From Mycobacteroides immunogenum (lineage in GTDB: Bacteria > Actinomycetota > Actinomycetes > Mycobacteriales > Mycobacteriaceae), in assembly GCF_001605725.1 (NCBI RefSeq), contig NZ_CP011530.1, positions 2,666,001 through 2,730,000 on the forward strand: 64,000 nucleotides of DNA, in the 5' to 3' direction. Both the position numbers and the translations under genes were made by a program. Below are positions 1 through 8,623 of this stretch, piece by piece; within the stretch, counting starts at the first letter, position 1, and each line of letters begins with the position of its first letter. Below the pieces are notes generated by a model. That model did not search any database and was not told the origin of the DNA. It saw nothing but the letters and a program-made list of their open reading frames with translations.

Positions 1-1152
1 CATATCTGCGTGTGCGGAGACCGCAAGGACGATCTGCTTGCGCAGCTTCAGTTTCTCACCGATCAAGGCGTCGATCTCATCATCACATCGGGCGGCCTCG
101 GGCCCACCGCCGACGATATGACATTGCCTACCGTGGCTGAATTTGCCGACACCACACTTGTTTTCGATGCCGCACTGGAAGCGGCGATCATGGACCGGTT
201 GCGTCCGATGGCCGATCGCTGGGAAAATGTCGACTGGGAGGCGCTGCGGGTCGGCATTGCCAAGCAGGCGCTGGTTCCGGCTCGGGGACAGATCCTGGAT
301 CCGGTGGGTACCGCGCCGGGAGCGATCGTGACCGCGGGCAAAGTGGTCATTGTGGTTTTGCCTGGGCCGCCGCACGAACTGCAGCGGATGTGGCCCGCGG
401 TGGTGCGTGCCGAGCCTTTTCGCGGACTTGTCGGTGACGATGCGGTGGCCATCGAGCAGACGATCCTGCGGCTGTACGGAATCACCGAGCCGGATATCGC
501 CGAGACGCTTCGTCTCGCCGAGGAAGCGCTGGGAAGTCTTGCCGCGCTGGAGATCACCACCTGCCTGCGGCGCAGCGAGGTCGAGGTGGTCACCCGGTTC
601 GAACCGTCCGCCCGGCCCGCCTGGGAACGCCTCCACGAGTTCATCGCGACTCGACATGGCGCGGCGCTGTTCTCCTCCGATGGTTCAACCGTCGACCAGG
701 TGGTGGCCGCGCTGCTGCGGGGAAGACGCCTTGCCGTCGCCGAGTCGTGCACGGCAGGGCTGCTGGGGGCCCGGATCGCGGATGTGCCGGGATCCTCGGC
801 ATACTTCCTCGGCGGTGTCATCAGCTACGCCAACGACGTAAAGATCGGCCAGTTGCAGGTGGACCCGCAGCTTCTCGCCACTCACGGGGCGGTATCACCG
901 CAGGTGGCAGCGGCCATGGCCGACGGTGTTTTGACGGCTCTGGGTGCCGATATCGCGGTGTCCACGACGGGGGTCGCGGGACCGGGCGGCGGCTCGCCCG
1001 ACAAGCCGGTGGGCACTGTGTGTTTCTGTGTCAAGACGGTAGCGGGGGAGCGGGCGGATCTGCGGGTCGTTATCCCCGGGAACCGCAACCAAATCCGCGA
1101 ACGCGCCACTACCGTCGCCCTGCATCTGCTGCGCCGGCTGTTACAGCAATAG
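1..1152 (+). CDS. cinA: CinA family protein (nicotinamide-nucleotide amidase), 5' truncated by the window
   Basis: The reading frame is open from base 1, so the true start lies upstream; 383 residues are visible against roughly 420-430 for the family. The N-terminal part is the MoaB/MogA-like molybdopterin-binding fold, with SGGLGPTADD near residue 31. The C-terminal part (about residue 230 on) is the CinA amidase domain, with the AESCTAG motif and the glycine-rich GVAGPGG motif. The family deamidates nicotinamide mononucleotide in pyridine-nucleotide salvage; the N-terminal domain is linked to ADP-ribose pyrophosphatase activity in some members. The stop is 2 bp from the convergent HD-domain gene. 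The family call is secure; no upstream context is visible. Confidence 0.93.
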   Translation, partial: HICVCGDRKDDLLAQLQFLTDQGVDLIITSGGLGPTADDMTLPTVAEFADTTLVFDAALEAAIMDRLRPMADRWENVDWEALRVGIAKQALVPARGQILDPVGTAPGAIVTAGKVVIVVLPGPPHELQRMWPAVVRAEPFRGLVGDDAVAIEQTILRLYGITEPDIAETLRLAEEALGSLAALEITTCLRRSEVEVVTRFEPSARPAWERLHEFIATRHGAALFSSDGSTVDQVVAALLRGRRLAVAESCTAGLLGARIADVPGSSAYFLGGVISYANDVKIGQLQVDPQLLATHGAVSPQVAAAMADGVLTALGADIAVSTTGVAGPGGGSPDKPVGTVCFCVKTVAGERADLRVVIPGNRNQIRERATTVALHLLRRLLQQ

Positions 1153-1154
1153 TC

Positions 1155-1907
1155 CTATTCGCTGAACGGGGCCGCCTTGATCAGCATCGGGAAGGCCGCG
1201 TATCGGGTCAGCCAAGCGGCACGTCCGGACGGCACCGCGGAGCTTTCTGCTGCCCAGGCCTTGAGCATGTGCCGTTTGAAATCCAGTCGGGGATGGCGCC
1301 GTAACAGCTCCTGTACCCACTCGGTATCGAGGTCGGAGAGTCGCAGGCCGAACACATCGGTTCCGGCCCCCGCTGAGACGAATCCGCCTGGATCTGACAG
1401 GTTTTCACTGGCGCCCAGGGTGATATGCGCGGCGACTGCCGCGCCGACCGCCTGTGCTCGCGTCTCGGGCGCGCCCTGATCCCTCACGAACTGCGCGGCG
1501 CGTTCACCGCCCACCACGGCGAAGCATCGCCCGGGTGTCGGATGTTCCAGCTGCAGATCGTGCAACAGGCTCGCGACGTACACCAGCTCATCGTCGACGC
1601 GGATCCCGTCCAGCTCGGCCAATGCCTTTCCGAAGAAGTAGGTGCGATACGAATGTTCGAGCACGTGCGGCGTGACACAGTCGCGTGCCTCCTGCTCGGC
1701 CGCCAACGCGAGCGCGGAATCGGGCACCGCAATTGATCCGAATTCGACGCGTCCCTGCCCGCGCCGTCCGATCCGGGTTCTGACGGCGTCGCTCACCATC
1801 CCTGGCAGCGTGCGGATCAGGCGCCCCAACAGTGCGCGCCGCTGTGTGGCTGTGATCGTCCCGCCGGTTCGGGTCGCCCACTCCCAGTCCAGTTCGAATG
1901 TCGTCAT
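1155..1907 (-). CDS. HD domain hydrolase resembling cyanamide hydratase/Ddi2
   Basis: A 250-residue protein when started at the ATG at 1907; the frame stays open upstream, but the extra 17 residues would run into the inverted repeat at 1944. Metal-binding residues of an HD fold are visible: H85 in EHSYRTYFF, H116-D117 in LLHDL, and a later histidine in AAHITLG. The order EHSYRTYFFG, LLHDL, GGERAA, AAH, GAGTDVFGL resembles the cyanamide-hydratase-type HD family, which hydrates small nitrile-like substrates; the actual substrate is unknown. It is divergent from a GlxA-type regulator whose DJ-1-like domain may sense a metabolite, so the two may form a regulator/enzyme pair. Confidence 0.75.
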   Translation of the reverse strand: MTTFELDWEWATRTGGTITATQRRALLGRLIRTLPGMVSDAVRTRIGRRGQGRVEFGSIAVPDSALALAAEQEARDCVTPHVLEHSYRTYFFGKALAELDGIRVDDELVYVASLLHDLQLEHPTPGRCFAVVGGERAAQFVRDQGAPETRAQAVGAAVAAHITLGASENLSDPGGFVSAGAGTDVFGLRLSDLDTEWVQELLRRHPRLDFKRHMLKAWAAESSAVPSGRAAWLTRYAAFPMLIKAAPFSE

Positions 1908-1943
1908 GACGTAAGTCAAGTCGAGCGCGCCGAGAGCAGCCAG

Positions 1944-1978
1944 TGGCATGAATGCCACAGATACTCGGATTCATGCCA
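1944..1978. promoter_or_regulatory. 10-bp perfect inverted repeat between divergent genes, candidate operator
   Basis: TGGCATGAAT at 1944-1953 and ATTCATGCCA at 1969-1978 are exact reverse complements separated by 15 bp, so the half-sites sit 25 bp apart centre to centre. The pair lies 10 bp upstream of the GlxA-type regulator start and 37 bp upstream of the HD hydrolase start, where an AraC-family protein could control both. Confidence 0.6.
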
Positions 1979-1987
1979 TAGTGAGTC

Positions 1988-2941
1988 ATGGGCACCAAGA
2001 CGGTCGCGGCGCTGGCCCTCGACGGTCTGATCACCTATGACCTGGCGTGTGCTGTGCAGATGTTCCGCAGGGGGCCGGGGCGCGCGGGTGCGCCGGACGG
2101 CTTCGATCTGGTGACCTGCGGTCACCGGGCCGGGAGTGTCTGGACACCGGACGGTTTCACTCTTGAGGTGGAGCATGGCATCGATGCCCTCGAGTCCGCC
2201 GATATCGTGGTCGTCCCCGCGCGTGCCCCACACGACTATCCGCCACCGGATGACGTGCTGAACGCTTTGGTGGCCGCGCATCAGCGCGGAGCCGTGGTGT
2301 TCAGCATCTGCTTGGGTGCTTTTGTCTTGGCCGCCGCGGGCCTGTTGGACGGAAGGCCCGCGACCACGCACTGGGAGTACTGCGGCGATATGCGCCGGCT
2401 TTATCCGCTGGTCGACGTGCGGCCCGACGTCTTGTACGTCGATGACGGTGACATTCTCACGTCGGCGGGGCTGTCGGCGGGTATGGACCTGTGCCTGCAC
2501 GTGGTGCGGCGCGAGTTGGGTGCGGCGGCCGCATCCGATATGGCCCGCTGGAATGTCATGGCGCCCCATCGTGATGGTGGCCAAGCTCAGTTCATCCCGC
2601 CCGCCAAGACCTTTCATGATTCCGTCGGCCTTGGTCCGGCGCTGAGTTGGGCAGCAGGGCACCTCGCCGAGATCGATGACGTGTCGGCGCTTGCGCGCCG
2701 CGCGCATCTGAGTCTGCGCACCTTCAACCGGCGCTTCGCCGAGGAGGTGGGTACCACCCCCAAACGGTGGCTTGACCTACAGCGTGCCACCCGGGCTCGC
2801 GAGCTGCTGGAGAACACCGAGATGACGATGGAATCCATTGCCGCACAGTGTGGATTCGGCAGTGTTACCGCGATGCGGACACACCTGCGCCGGGTTACCG
2901 CCACCACGCCGAGCGCCTACCGCCGGGCCTTCCGGCGGTAG
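1988..2941 (+). CDS. GlxA family transcriptional regulator (DJ-1/PfpI domain plus AraC HTH)
   Basis: A 317-residue protein. Residues about 5-185 form a DJ-1/PfpI (class I amidotransferase-like) domain with the nucleophile-elbow cysteine C108 in FSICLGAF. Residues about 215-315 are an AraC/XylS double helix-turn-helix with the typical second-helix motif QCGFGSVTAMRTHLRR. This architecture is used by actinobacterial regulators that sense small metabolites. It is divergent from the HD hydrolase across an 80-bp gap holding a perfect inverted repeat, so local autoregulation and control of the neighbour are likely. The ATG at 1988 follows the repeat closely and no strong Shine-Dalgarno is visible. 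Confidence 0.9.
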   Translation: MGTKTVAALALDGLITYDLACAVQMFRRGPGRAGAPDGFDLVTCGHRAGSVWTPDGFTLEVEHGIDALESADIVVVPARAPHDYPPPDDVLNALVAAHQRGAVVFSICLGAFVLAAAGLLDGRPATTHWEYCGDMRRLYPLVDVRPDVLYVDDGDILTSAGLSAGMDLCLHVVRRELGAAAASDMARWNVMAPHRDGGQAQFIPPAKTFHDSVGLGPALSWAAGHLAEIDDVSALARRAHLSLRTFNRRFAEEVGTTPKRWLDLQRATRARELLENTEMTMESIAAQCGFGSVTAMRTHLRRVTATTPSAYRRAFRR

Positions 2942-2952
2942 GCGCGTTGCCG

Positions 2953-3933
2953 TCAGCGCGCGACGTGTGGCATCAGGGCATCGGGCGGAATGACGCCGAA
3001 GCGGCCTGCCTGATAATCCTCGACCGCCTGAATCAGTTCGGCCTTGGTATTCATCACGAACGGGCCATAGGCCACTACGCGCTCGCGGATCGGCCGGCCA
3101 CCCAAGAGCAGCACCTCCATCGCGGGACGGTTGCCATCCTGGGTCTCACCGGCGTGGACCGTGATCCGGTCTCCCGGGCCCAGTACCGCGAGTTGTCCCT
3201 GTTCGATGGGGTGACCCAACGTGCCGACGGTACCGCGCCCAGAGAGCACATAAACCAGGGAATTGAACTCTCGGTTCCAGGGCACGTTCAATTGTGCGCC
3301 TGGCTGAATGGTGGCATGTGCCAGGGTGATTGGCGTGTGGGTGCTACCCGGGCCGTGATGTGGGCCGATGTCGCCGGCAATGATGCGCACCAGCGCGCCG
3401 CCGTCGGTTGAGGTCACCAGTGTGGTCTGCGCTCCCTCGATCGCCTGATACGCGGGGGTCAGGAACTTGTCACGTGCCGGAAGATTGACCCACAGCTGGA
3501 TGCCGTGGAAGGTGCCGCCGCTCTCCACCAGTTCTGCTGGGGGAGTTTCGATATGCAGAATTCCGGATCCCGCCGTCATCCACTGGGTGGCACCGTCGTG
3601 AATGAGCCCGCCGCCGCCATGGGAGTCCTGATGCGCGAATCTGCCGTCGATCATGTACGTGACCGTTTCGAAGCCGCGGTGGGGATGCCAACTCGTCCCG
3701 CGCGGTTCGCCCGGTTCGTACTCGACCTCGCCCATTTGGTCCATGTGGATGAACGGATCCAACTCGGCGGAGGACACGCCGGCGAAGGCGCGCACAACGG
3801 GGAAGCCCTCGCCCTCGTAACCGCGCGGACCGGTGGTGATGGATCGCACCGGGCGTTCGGTGTCGGTGGGCTCGGGGGCTGTGATGCGCGGCAGGGTCAG
3901 GGCTTCCGTCGACGATACGGTGATAGCTGGCAT
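2953..3933 (-). CDS. Pirin family protein
   Basis: A 326-residue bicupin. The N-terminal cupin carries the pirin metal site: H83 and H85 in WHPHRGFETV, then H127 and E129 in GILHIE. The C-terminal cupin domain (about residues 200-310) ends in GGRPIRERVVAYGPFVMNT, typical of bacterial pirins. Bacterial pirins are non-haem iron or redox-sensing proteins; some have quercetinase activity. The ATG at 3933 has a strong AAGGAGG ribosome site. It follows a TetR gene in the same direction after 57 bp, which contains a short CGGAC/GTCCG hairpin at 3975-3988, so co-transcription is possible but uncertain. Confidence 0.92.
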   Translation of the reverse strand: MPAITVSSTEALTLPRITAPEPTDTERPVRSITTGPRGYEGEGFPVVRAFAGVSSAELDPFIHMDQMGEVEYEPGEPRGTSWHPHRGFETVTYMIDGRFAHQDSHGGGGLIHDGATQWMTAGSGILHIETPPAELVESGGTFHGIQLWVNLPARDKFLTPAYQAIEGAQTTLVTSTDGGALVRIIAGDIGPHHGPGSTHTPITLAHATIQPGAQLNVPWNREFNSLVYVLSGRGTVGTLGHPIEQGQLAVLGPGDRITVHAGETQDGNRPAMEVLLLGGRPIRERVVAYGPFVMNTKAELIQAVEDYQAGRFGVIPPDALMPHVAR

Positions 3934-3990
3934 GAGAACCTCCTTGGGGGTTGTGTCGCTATGCCCTCATCAACCGGACCGCAGTCCGCT

Positions 3991-4578
3991 TTATTCCGGC
4001 CGGGTGTTGAGGGCGCAGGCGGCCGCGGCGGCCACCGCCTCACCCGCGGCCAATAATGGCTCGGGGCTTCGCAGTGCCCGGCTCAGCACAAACGCGCCCT
4101 CCAGGCTGCTGATGAATCCCAGGATGAGGCGGCGGCGCACGGTATGCGGCAGGCCTGATCCGGCGATTCGCTCGGTGCCCTGCTCGATCCAGTCGGTGAA
4201 GACGTCGGCAGTGGCGCGACGCAGTGTTTCGTCCGTACTTGCCACCTCCAGTGCGATGGTGGCAATCGGGCAGGCGTCGGCGTAGTCGGTTGCCATGAGG
4301 TTGTCGGCGGCCGTGGTGAATGCTGTTCGAATGGTTTCCGGTAGGTCGGGACCGCCCTGGTCGAAGACCGCCATCACCAGGTCCCGATACATCGCACCCG
4401 AAGCCCGGATCGCCTCATCGGCCAGCTGGGCTTTGCCTCCGGGGAAGAAGTGATAGATGGATCCGAACGGAGCGCCCGCACTCTGGGCGATCTGTTTGAG
4501 CCCGGTGCCGGTCATGCCCTGCCGGCGGAACAGTTCGCAGGTGGCCGCGACTATTCGATCGCGAGTGTCGGCGGGCAT
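3991..4578 (-). CDS. TetR family regulator (LmrA/YxaF-like)
   Basis: A 195-residue repressor. The N-terminal helix-turn-helix reads LKQIAQSAGAPFGSIYHFFPGGK, and the GSIYHFFPGGK recognition-helix end is typical of LmrA/YxaF-type TetR proteins. The start at 4578 is chosen because AAAGGA lies 5 nt upstream; an in-frame ATG at 4602 has no such site. It is divergent from the DUF4345 gene, with the 12-bp palindrome TAGAACGTTCTA at 4642-4653 between them. A second TetR in this window (55545-56126) has the same recognition-helix pattern and a matching palindrome, suggesting overlapping DNA specificity. Confidence 0.9.
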   Translation of the reverse strand: MPADTRDRIVAATCELFRRQGMTGTGLKQIAQSAGAPFGSIYHFFPGGKAQLADEAIRASGAMYRDLVMAVFDQGGPDLPETIRTAFTTAADNLMATDYADACPIATIALEVASTDETLRRATADVFTDWIEQGTERIAGSGLPHTVRRRLILGFISSLEGAFVLSRALRSPEPLLAAGEAVAAAAACALNTRPE

Positions 4579-4641
4579 CGCATGTCCTTTCGGATCCTTC
4601 AAGAACCTTGTCTCCGCGTGGCACGCATTGTACGGTCCTAC

Positions 4642-4653
4642 TAGAACGTTCTA
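4642..4653. promoter_or_regulatory. TetR operator candidate TAGAACGTTCTA
   Basis: A perfect 12-bp palindrome in the gap between the divergent TetR gene and the DUF4345 gene, 32 bp before the latter's start. Its AGAACGTTCT core recurs at 55486-55495 beside another TetR of the same type. Confidence 0.7.
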
Positions 4654-4684
4654 TCAATTCCGTTGAGATTTCCAAGGACGTGAC

Positions 4685-5065
4685 ATGGACAAAGTGCTCA
4701 AGTATCTGGCCGTCCTGACCGGGGTGACCTGCGTGGCGATCGGGTTGTATCACGTTGTCGGCGGGCCGGAAACGGTGTTCGGCGGTGGCGAGGTCAATGC
4801 GAGTACGGACAGCCAGGAACGGTTCTTCGCCGGGCTCTTCGCCGTGTACGGGGTCGCGTGGATCTGGGTAGCGCGGCTCTCGCCGATTCCGGGTATCGCG
4901 ATTCGGCTGCTGGCGGCGGGGCTGCTGGCCGGTGGCCTTGGCCGGGTGGTTTCATTGATCGACAGTGGGCAGCCGCACCCGTTCTGGATCGCTATGCTCG
5001 TCGTCGAAATCGCGGTTCCGGCACTGTTTTTCGCCATCGCAGGCGCAGACGAGAAGGCTCGTTGA
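4685..5065 (+). CDS. DUF4345 family small membrane protein
   Basis: A 126-residue integral membrane protein with about four hydrophobic segments (roughly residues 5-25, 45-65, 72-93 and 100-120). The HVVGGPETVFGG motif after the first segment and ERFFAGLFAVYG before the second fit DUF4345. Function is unknown. AAGGA precedes the ATG. The divergent TetR and its palindrome suggest this gene is that repressor's target, as for many small membrane or efflux-linked proteins, but no substrate can be named. Confidence 0.8.
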   Translation: MDKVLKYLAVLTGVTCVAIGLYHVVGGPETVFGGGEVNASTDSQERFFAGLFAVYGVAWIWVARLSPIPGIAIRLLAAGLLAGGLGRVVSLIDSGQPHPFWIAMLVVEIAVPALFFAIAGADEKAR

Positions 5066-5161
5066 CGCCGCAAAAACAATATGCGAGTTCAGATTTCGTA
5101 ACCGCTAGAGTGCGTAGTACCGACAGCGCCGGTGCTGCCGGAGGCACTCCAGGAGGAATCT

Positions 5162-6034
5162 ATGCGGTTCACCTTCGCCGAGGCGATGACCGACCCGTCG
5201 TACTACATCCCGTTGGCCCAGGCGGCCGAGGCTGCCGGATACAACGGGATGACCATCGCCGACAGTCTGGCGTATCCCTACGAGTCGGATGCGAAGTATC
5301 CGTATACGCCCGACGGGAATCGCGAATTCCTGGAAGGCAAACCGTTCATCGAGGCGCTGACCCTCACCGCGGCGCTGGGCGCCGTGACCTCGACTCTTCG
5401 GTTCAACATCTTCGTCCTCAAGTTGCCGATCCGGCCGCCCGCGCTGGTGGCCAAGCAGGCCTCGTCCATCGCGGCATTGACCGGTAACCGTCTGGGTCTG
5501 GGCGTGGGCACCAGCCCCTGGCCCGAGGATTACGAGCTCATGAACGTGCCCTTCGCCAAGCGCGGTAAGCGTATGGACGAGTGCATCGAGATCATTCAGG
5601 GACTCACCACCGGCGACTACTTCGAGTTTCACGGCGAGTTCTACGACATCCCCAAGACCAAGATGTGCCCTGCGCCGACGGCGCCCATCCCGATCCTCAT
5701 CGGTGGTCATGCCGACGCGGCCCTGCGGCGCGCGGCCCGATGCGACGGCTGGATGCACGGCGGTGGCACCGAGGACCTGGATGAGCTGCTGGCCAAGCTG
5801 AACAAGTTCCGTGAAGAAGAAGGAACCGCCGACAAACCGTTCGAGGTCCACGTCATCTCTCTCGACGGATTCACCGTTGACGGCGTAAAGCGCTTGGAGG
5901 ACAAGGGCGTCACCGACGTCATCGTGGGCTTCCGTATTCCGTACATGATCGGAAACGACACCGAGCCGCTGGAGACCAAGATCAGAAACCTGGAGAGCTT
6001 CGCCGAACACGTCGTCTCCAAGGTCAATCCCTAG
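5162..6034 (+). CDS. LLM class F420-dependent oxidoreductase
   Basis: A 290-residue luciferase-like TIM-barrel protein. Features include AQAAEAAGYNGMTIADS near the start, RPPALVAKQASSIAALTGNRLGLGVGTSPWPEDY in the centre and PIPILIGGHADAALRRAARCDGW, all typical of mycobacterial F420-dependent oxidoreductases of the TIGR03619 type. The start at 5162 is set by AGGAGG at 5151-5156; the frame opens 30 bp earlier but without a ribosome site. The substrate is unknown. It appears to be a single-gene unit, followed by a strong hairpin. Confidence 0.88.
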   Translation: MRFTFAEAMTDPSYYIPLAQAAEAAGYNGMTIADSLAYPYESDAKYPYTPDGNREFLEGKPFIEALTLTAALGAVTSTLRFNIFVLKLPIRPPALVAKQASSIAALTGNRLGLGVGTSPWPEDYELMNVPFAKRGKRMDECIEIIQGLTTGDYFEFHGEFYDIPKTKMCPAPTAPIPILIGGHADAALRRAARCDGWMHGGGTEDLDELLAKLNKFREEEGTADKPFEVHVISLDGFTVDGVKRLEDKGVTDVIVGFRIPYMIGNDTEPLETKIRNLESFAEHVVSKVNP

Positions 6035-6068
6035 CGGTCAATCCCCAGCGCCTCGTTCTTTCCGCGCA

Positions 6069-6118
6069 CGGACGCAAAAGTCCCCGGCACATCGCGTGTT
6101 CGGGGACTTTTGCGTCCG
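6069..6118. terminator. Perfect 18-bp stem hairpin, factor-independent terminator candidate
   Basis: Bases 6069-6086 and 6101-6118 pair perfectly over 18 bp around a 14-nt loop, 34 bp after the oxidoreductase stop. The right arm ends in CTTTTGCGTCC and there is no U-tract, as is common for mycobacterial terminators. It separates this gene from uppP. Confidence 0.75.
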
Positions 6119-6244
6119 CACGCCGTGGTTGCGGCCACGGGGCACCCGCCCGGACGATCTCCAGGTTTCTGTGGCAGGGTGTGGGCCGCATTCCGTCCGG
6201 ACCGCCCGGATAGCCCTCAACCAGCCCACTCGTAAGGAAAGCCA

Positions 6245-7132
6245 TTGTCCGCGTTGACCTATACCCAGGCCATCGTCATCGGAGCCCTGCAGGGAGTCAC
6301 CGAGCTCTTTCCCGTGTCCAGCCTCGGCCACTCGGTACTGGTGCCGGCATGGATCGGCGGCTCGTGGCAGAACCTTGTGACTCAGGGTGACTCGGATACC
6401 GGCACCCCGTACCTGGCATTTGTGGTCGGGTTGCATGTGGCCACTGCGCTGGCGCTCTTGGTGTTCTATTGGCGCGATTGGGTCGGCATCATCGCGGGGC
6501 TGATCACCTCGGTACGCACCCGAAAGATCGAGACCTCGGCTCAGCGGCTTGGCTGGCTGATCGTGGTCGCGACCATTCCGGTGGGGTTGCTCGGGCTACT
6601 GCTTGAGCACTCGCTGCGCACCCTATTCGCCAAACCCAGCGCCGCCGCCGTGTTCCTGTTCATCAATGGGCTCCTGCTGGCCGGCGCCGAGGTACTGCGC
6701 CGGCGGCAAGTAGCTCAGGCCGCCAACGCACACAACGCGCAGAGCCCTAAGCAGATCGCGGATCTGAGTTACGTGGACGCGGGCACCATCGGCGTGGCGC
6801 AGAGCCTGGCGTTGCTCGCGGGCATCAGCCGCTCGGGTGTGGCGATGGTCGGGGGACTGCTTCGCGGGCTAGACCATGAGGACTCCGCCAAATTCGCGTT
6901 TCTGCTCGCCACTCCGGTGATCCTGGCCGCAGGCGTGCTCAAGCTGCCGACATTGGCCGGCCCGCAGGGGGACGGCATCCTCGGGCAGGTCGTGGTCGGC
7001 TCCCTGGTCGCAGCGGTGGCCGCCTATCTGGCGGTGCGCTTCCTCACCAAGTACTTCCACACCCGCACCCTGATCCCGTTCGCGGTGTACTGCCTGCTGG
7101 CGGGTGCGGTGTCGATGGTCCACTTTCTCTAG
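6245..7132 (+). CDS. uppP: Undecaprenyl-diphosphatase UppP/BacA
   Basis: A 295-residue polytopic membrane phosphatase that recycles polyprenyl diphosphate (decaprenyl in mycobacteria) for peptidoglycan and arabinogalactan synthesis. The two family signatures are present: ALQGVTELFPVSSLGHS near residue 14 and AGISRSGVAMVGGLLRG near residue 193. Seven to eight hydrophobic segments are visible. The TTG start at 6245 follows AAGGAA by a few bases. In this family the protein also affects bacitracin sensitivity. It stands alone between the hairpin at 6069 and a convergent esterase gene. High confidence. Confidence 0.95.
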   Translation: MSALTYTQAIVIGALQGVTELFPVSSLGHSVLVPAWIGGSWQNLVTQGDSDTGTPYLAFVVGLHVATALALLVFYWRDWVGIIAGLITSVRTRKIETSAQRLGWLIVVATIPVGLLGLLLEHSLRTLFAKPSAAAVFLFINGLLLAGAEVLRRRQVAQAANAHNAQSPKQIADLSYVDAGTIGVAQSLALLAGISRSGVAMVGGLLRGLDHEDSAKFAFLLATPVILAAGVLKLPTLAGPQGDGILGQVVVGSLVAAVAAYLAVRFLTKYFHTRTLIPFAVYCLLAGAVSMVHFL

Positions 7133-7156
7133 GCCTGCGCCCGCACGGCCGAAGTC

Positions 7157-8584
7157 CTAGCTGGTTGACCCCGGTGTGCGTATCTGTGCGGCCAGCCACG
7201 GCAACGCGTCCGAGAAGGTGCGGCTGGCGAACTGCCAGGTGTGCCCGCTGATCATCTGGTGAATCGTGCAGGAGATGTGGACCTGCTGCGCCGCCGTGCA
7301 CAGATCCTGCGCGGCGCCCTCCCTGTCGTCGTCGGTCACGTCGTCGTGCCCGCCGATTCCGGTGGGCGTGTCGGCCGTGGGCCGCTTGGGACCGCTCGGC
7401 TTTTTGGCGTCGGCCGGCGGGATCGCCTCTTCGAACCATCCCGTCACACCGGTGTACGGTCCGTGCTTGGCCATGACAGTTCGGGGATCGAAGGCATCCC
7501 ATGCGGCGGCGTCGCCGCCGTACAGACGGTCGATCGTCTGTTGTTTGGTTCCGGCAGTGGGTCCGTGGTCGCCGGCGATATCGACGAACGTGGAGAACAG
7601 GTCCGGATGCATGACTGTCAGGTCGATAGCGCAGGTGCCGCCCATGGACCAGCCGACGACCGCCCAGTTCGCGGCGTCGGGTGATCCGTTGAATTCCGAG
7701 ACCACATATGGCCGTACGTCCTCGGTGAGATGGTTCGCGGCGTTCCCCCGGGGCCCGTTGACGCATTCGGTGTCGTTGTTGAAACTTCCCGCGACATCGA
7801 CGAAGACGAAGATCGGCGTCAGCCCGTTGTGCGACTTGGCGTAGTCATCGATCATTTGGGTGGCGTTACCGGTGCGCACCCAGTCGGCGGGGGTGTTGAA
7901 TTCCCCGGCGATCATCATCACCACGGGCAGCCGGGGCGGGCTATCACCCGCGAACCAGGCGGGCGGCAGGTAGACGTATTCGCCGCGGTGTTTGAATCCA
8001 CTCGCGTCGGCGAGGATGTCCACCTGCACCAGCTTGCCGGTCGCGGGGTTCGAGTTGCGCAGACCGGCAAGGTCGTTCATATCGACCTCATTGGGCAGCG
8101 GGCCCGCGGAGATCGCGCCCCACGCCGCCTGCACGGTGGGGTAGTAGCCGACCCAGGTGTTGAGTGCGACGAGCGCCGCGAGCAGCGTGAGCGGAATGGC
8201 CAGCAGCGATATACCGCGACGCCACCATGGCGCGCCGCGGAAGCCGATGACGGCGACCGCGACCGATGTGGCAAATACCCCGATCCACAACCACAGCCGC
8301 AACGGCGCCGGATCCGAAGCCAGACCCTCGGAGTTCATGTAGACCCACGCCGCCACGGCGCCTAGCGCGCCGACGGCTACGCTCACGGGCACCCACAGCA
8401 GACGCCAGCGGCGGGTGCGCCATCCGATGACAACCAGTAGTGCCACCACCGCCAGCACCTGAACAACGATCGGAAACCAGCCGCCGAGGGCGGAAACCCC
8501 GTGGCTGTACTGATGGAAATCGTTGGCGGGCAACTGTGGGATAGGGGTCGGCGCCGGAGCTGGCGTCGGCGTAGTCGGTGGCAC
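7157..8584 (-). CDS. Membrane-anchored alpha/beta hydrolase (esterase D/antigen 85-like fold)
   Basis: A 475-residue protein starting at GTG 8584. A proline-rich N-terminus is followed by four membrane segments (about residues 36-54, 62-82, 96-115 and 125-146) and then a large catalytic domain outside the membrane. The nucleophile is S313 in GWSMGG; a late SGHTW supplies a likely catalytic histidine. The domain resembles the putative-esterase (PF00756) family that includes mycolyltransferases, but a substrate cannot be assigned. The C-terminal part has an unusual charged insert (about residues 390-425). It is convergent with uppP and divergent from a small membrane protein gene. Confidence 0.8.
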   Translation of the reverse strand: MPPTTPTPAPAPTPIPQLPANDFHQYSHGVSALGGWFPIVVQVLAVVALLVVIGWRTRRWRLLWVPVSVAVGALGAVAAWVYMNSEGLASDPAPLRLWLWIGVFATSVAVAVIGFRGAPWWRRGISLLAIPLTLLAALVALNTWVGYYPTVQAAWGAISAGPLPNEVDMNDLAGLRNSNPATGKLVQVDILADASGFKHRGEYVYLPPAWFAGDSPPRLPVVMMIAGEFNTPADWVRTGNATQMIDDYAKSHNGLTPIFVFVDVAGSFNNDTECVNGPRGNAANHLTEDVRPYVVSEFNGSPDAANWAVVGWSMGGTCAIDLTVMHPDLFSTFVDIAGDHGPTAGTKQQTIDRLYGGDAAAWDAFDPRTVMAKHGPYTGVTGWFEEAIPPADAKKPSGPKRPTADTPTGIGGHDDVTDDDREGAAQDLCTAAQQVHISCTIHQMISGHTWQFASRTFSDALPWLAAQIRTPGSTS

Positions 8585-8623
8585 GCTGACATTGTGATGA
8601 CGTTTCCTGGGAGGAAGCTGTAC

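Noticed and set aside
5105..6010. A 301-residue open frame on the minus strand opposite the LLM oxidoreductase
   Set aside because: It mirrors the codon pattern of the plus-strand gene, has no recognisable domain, and the plus-strand gene has a strong AGGAGG site and family signatures.
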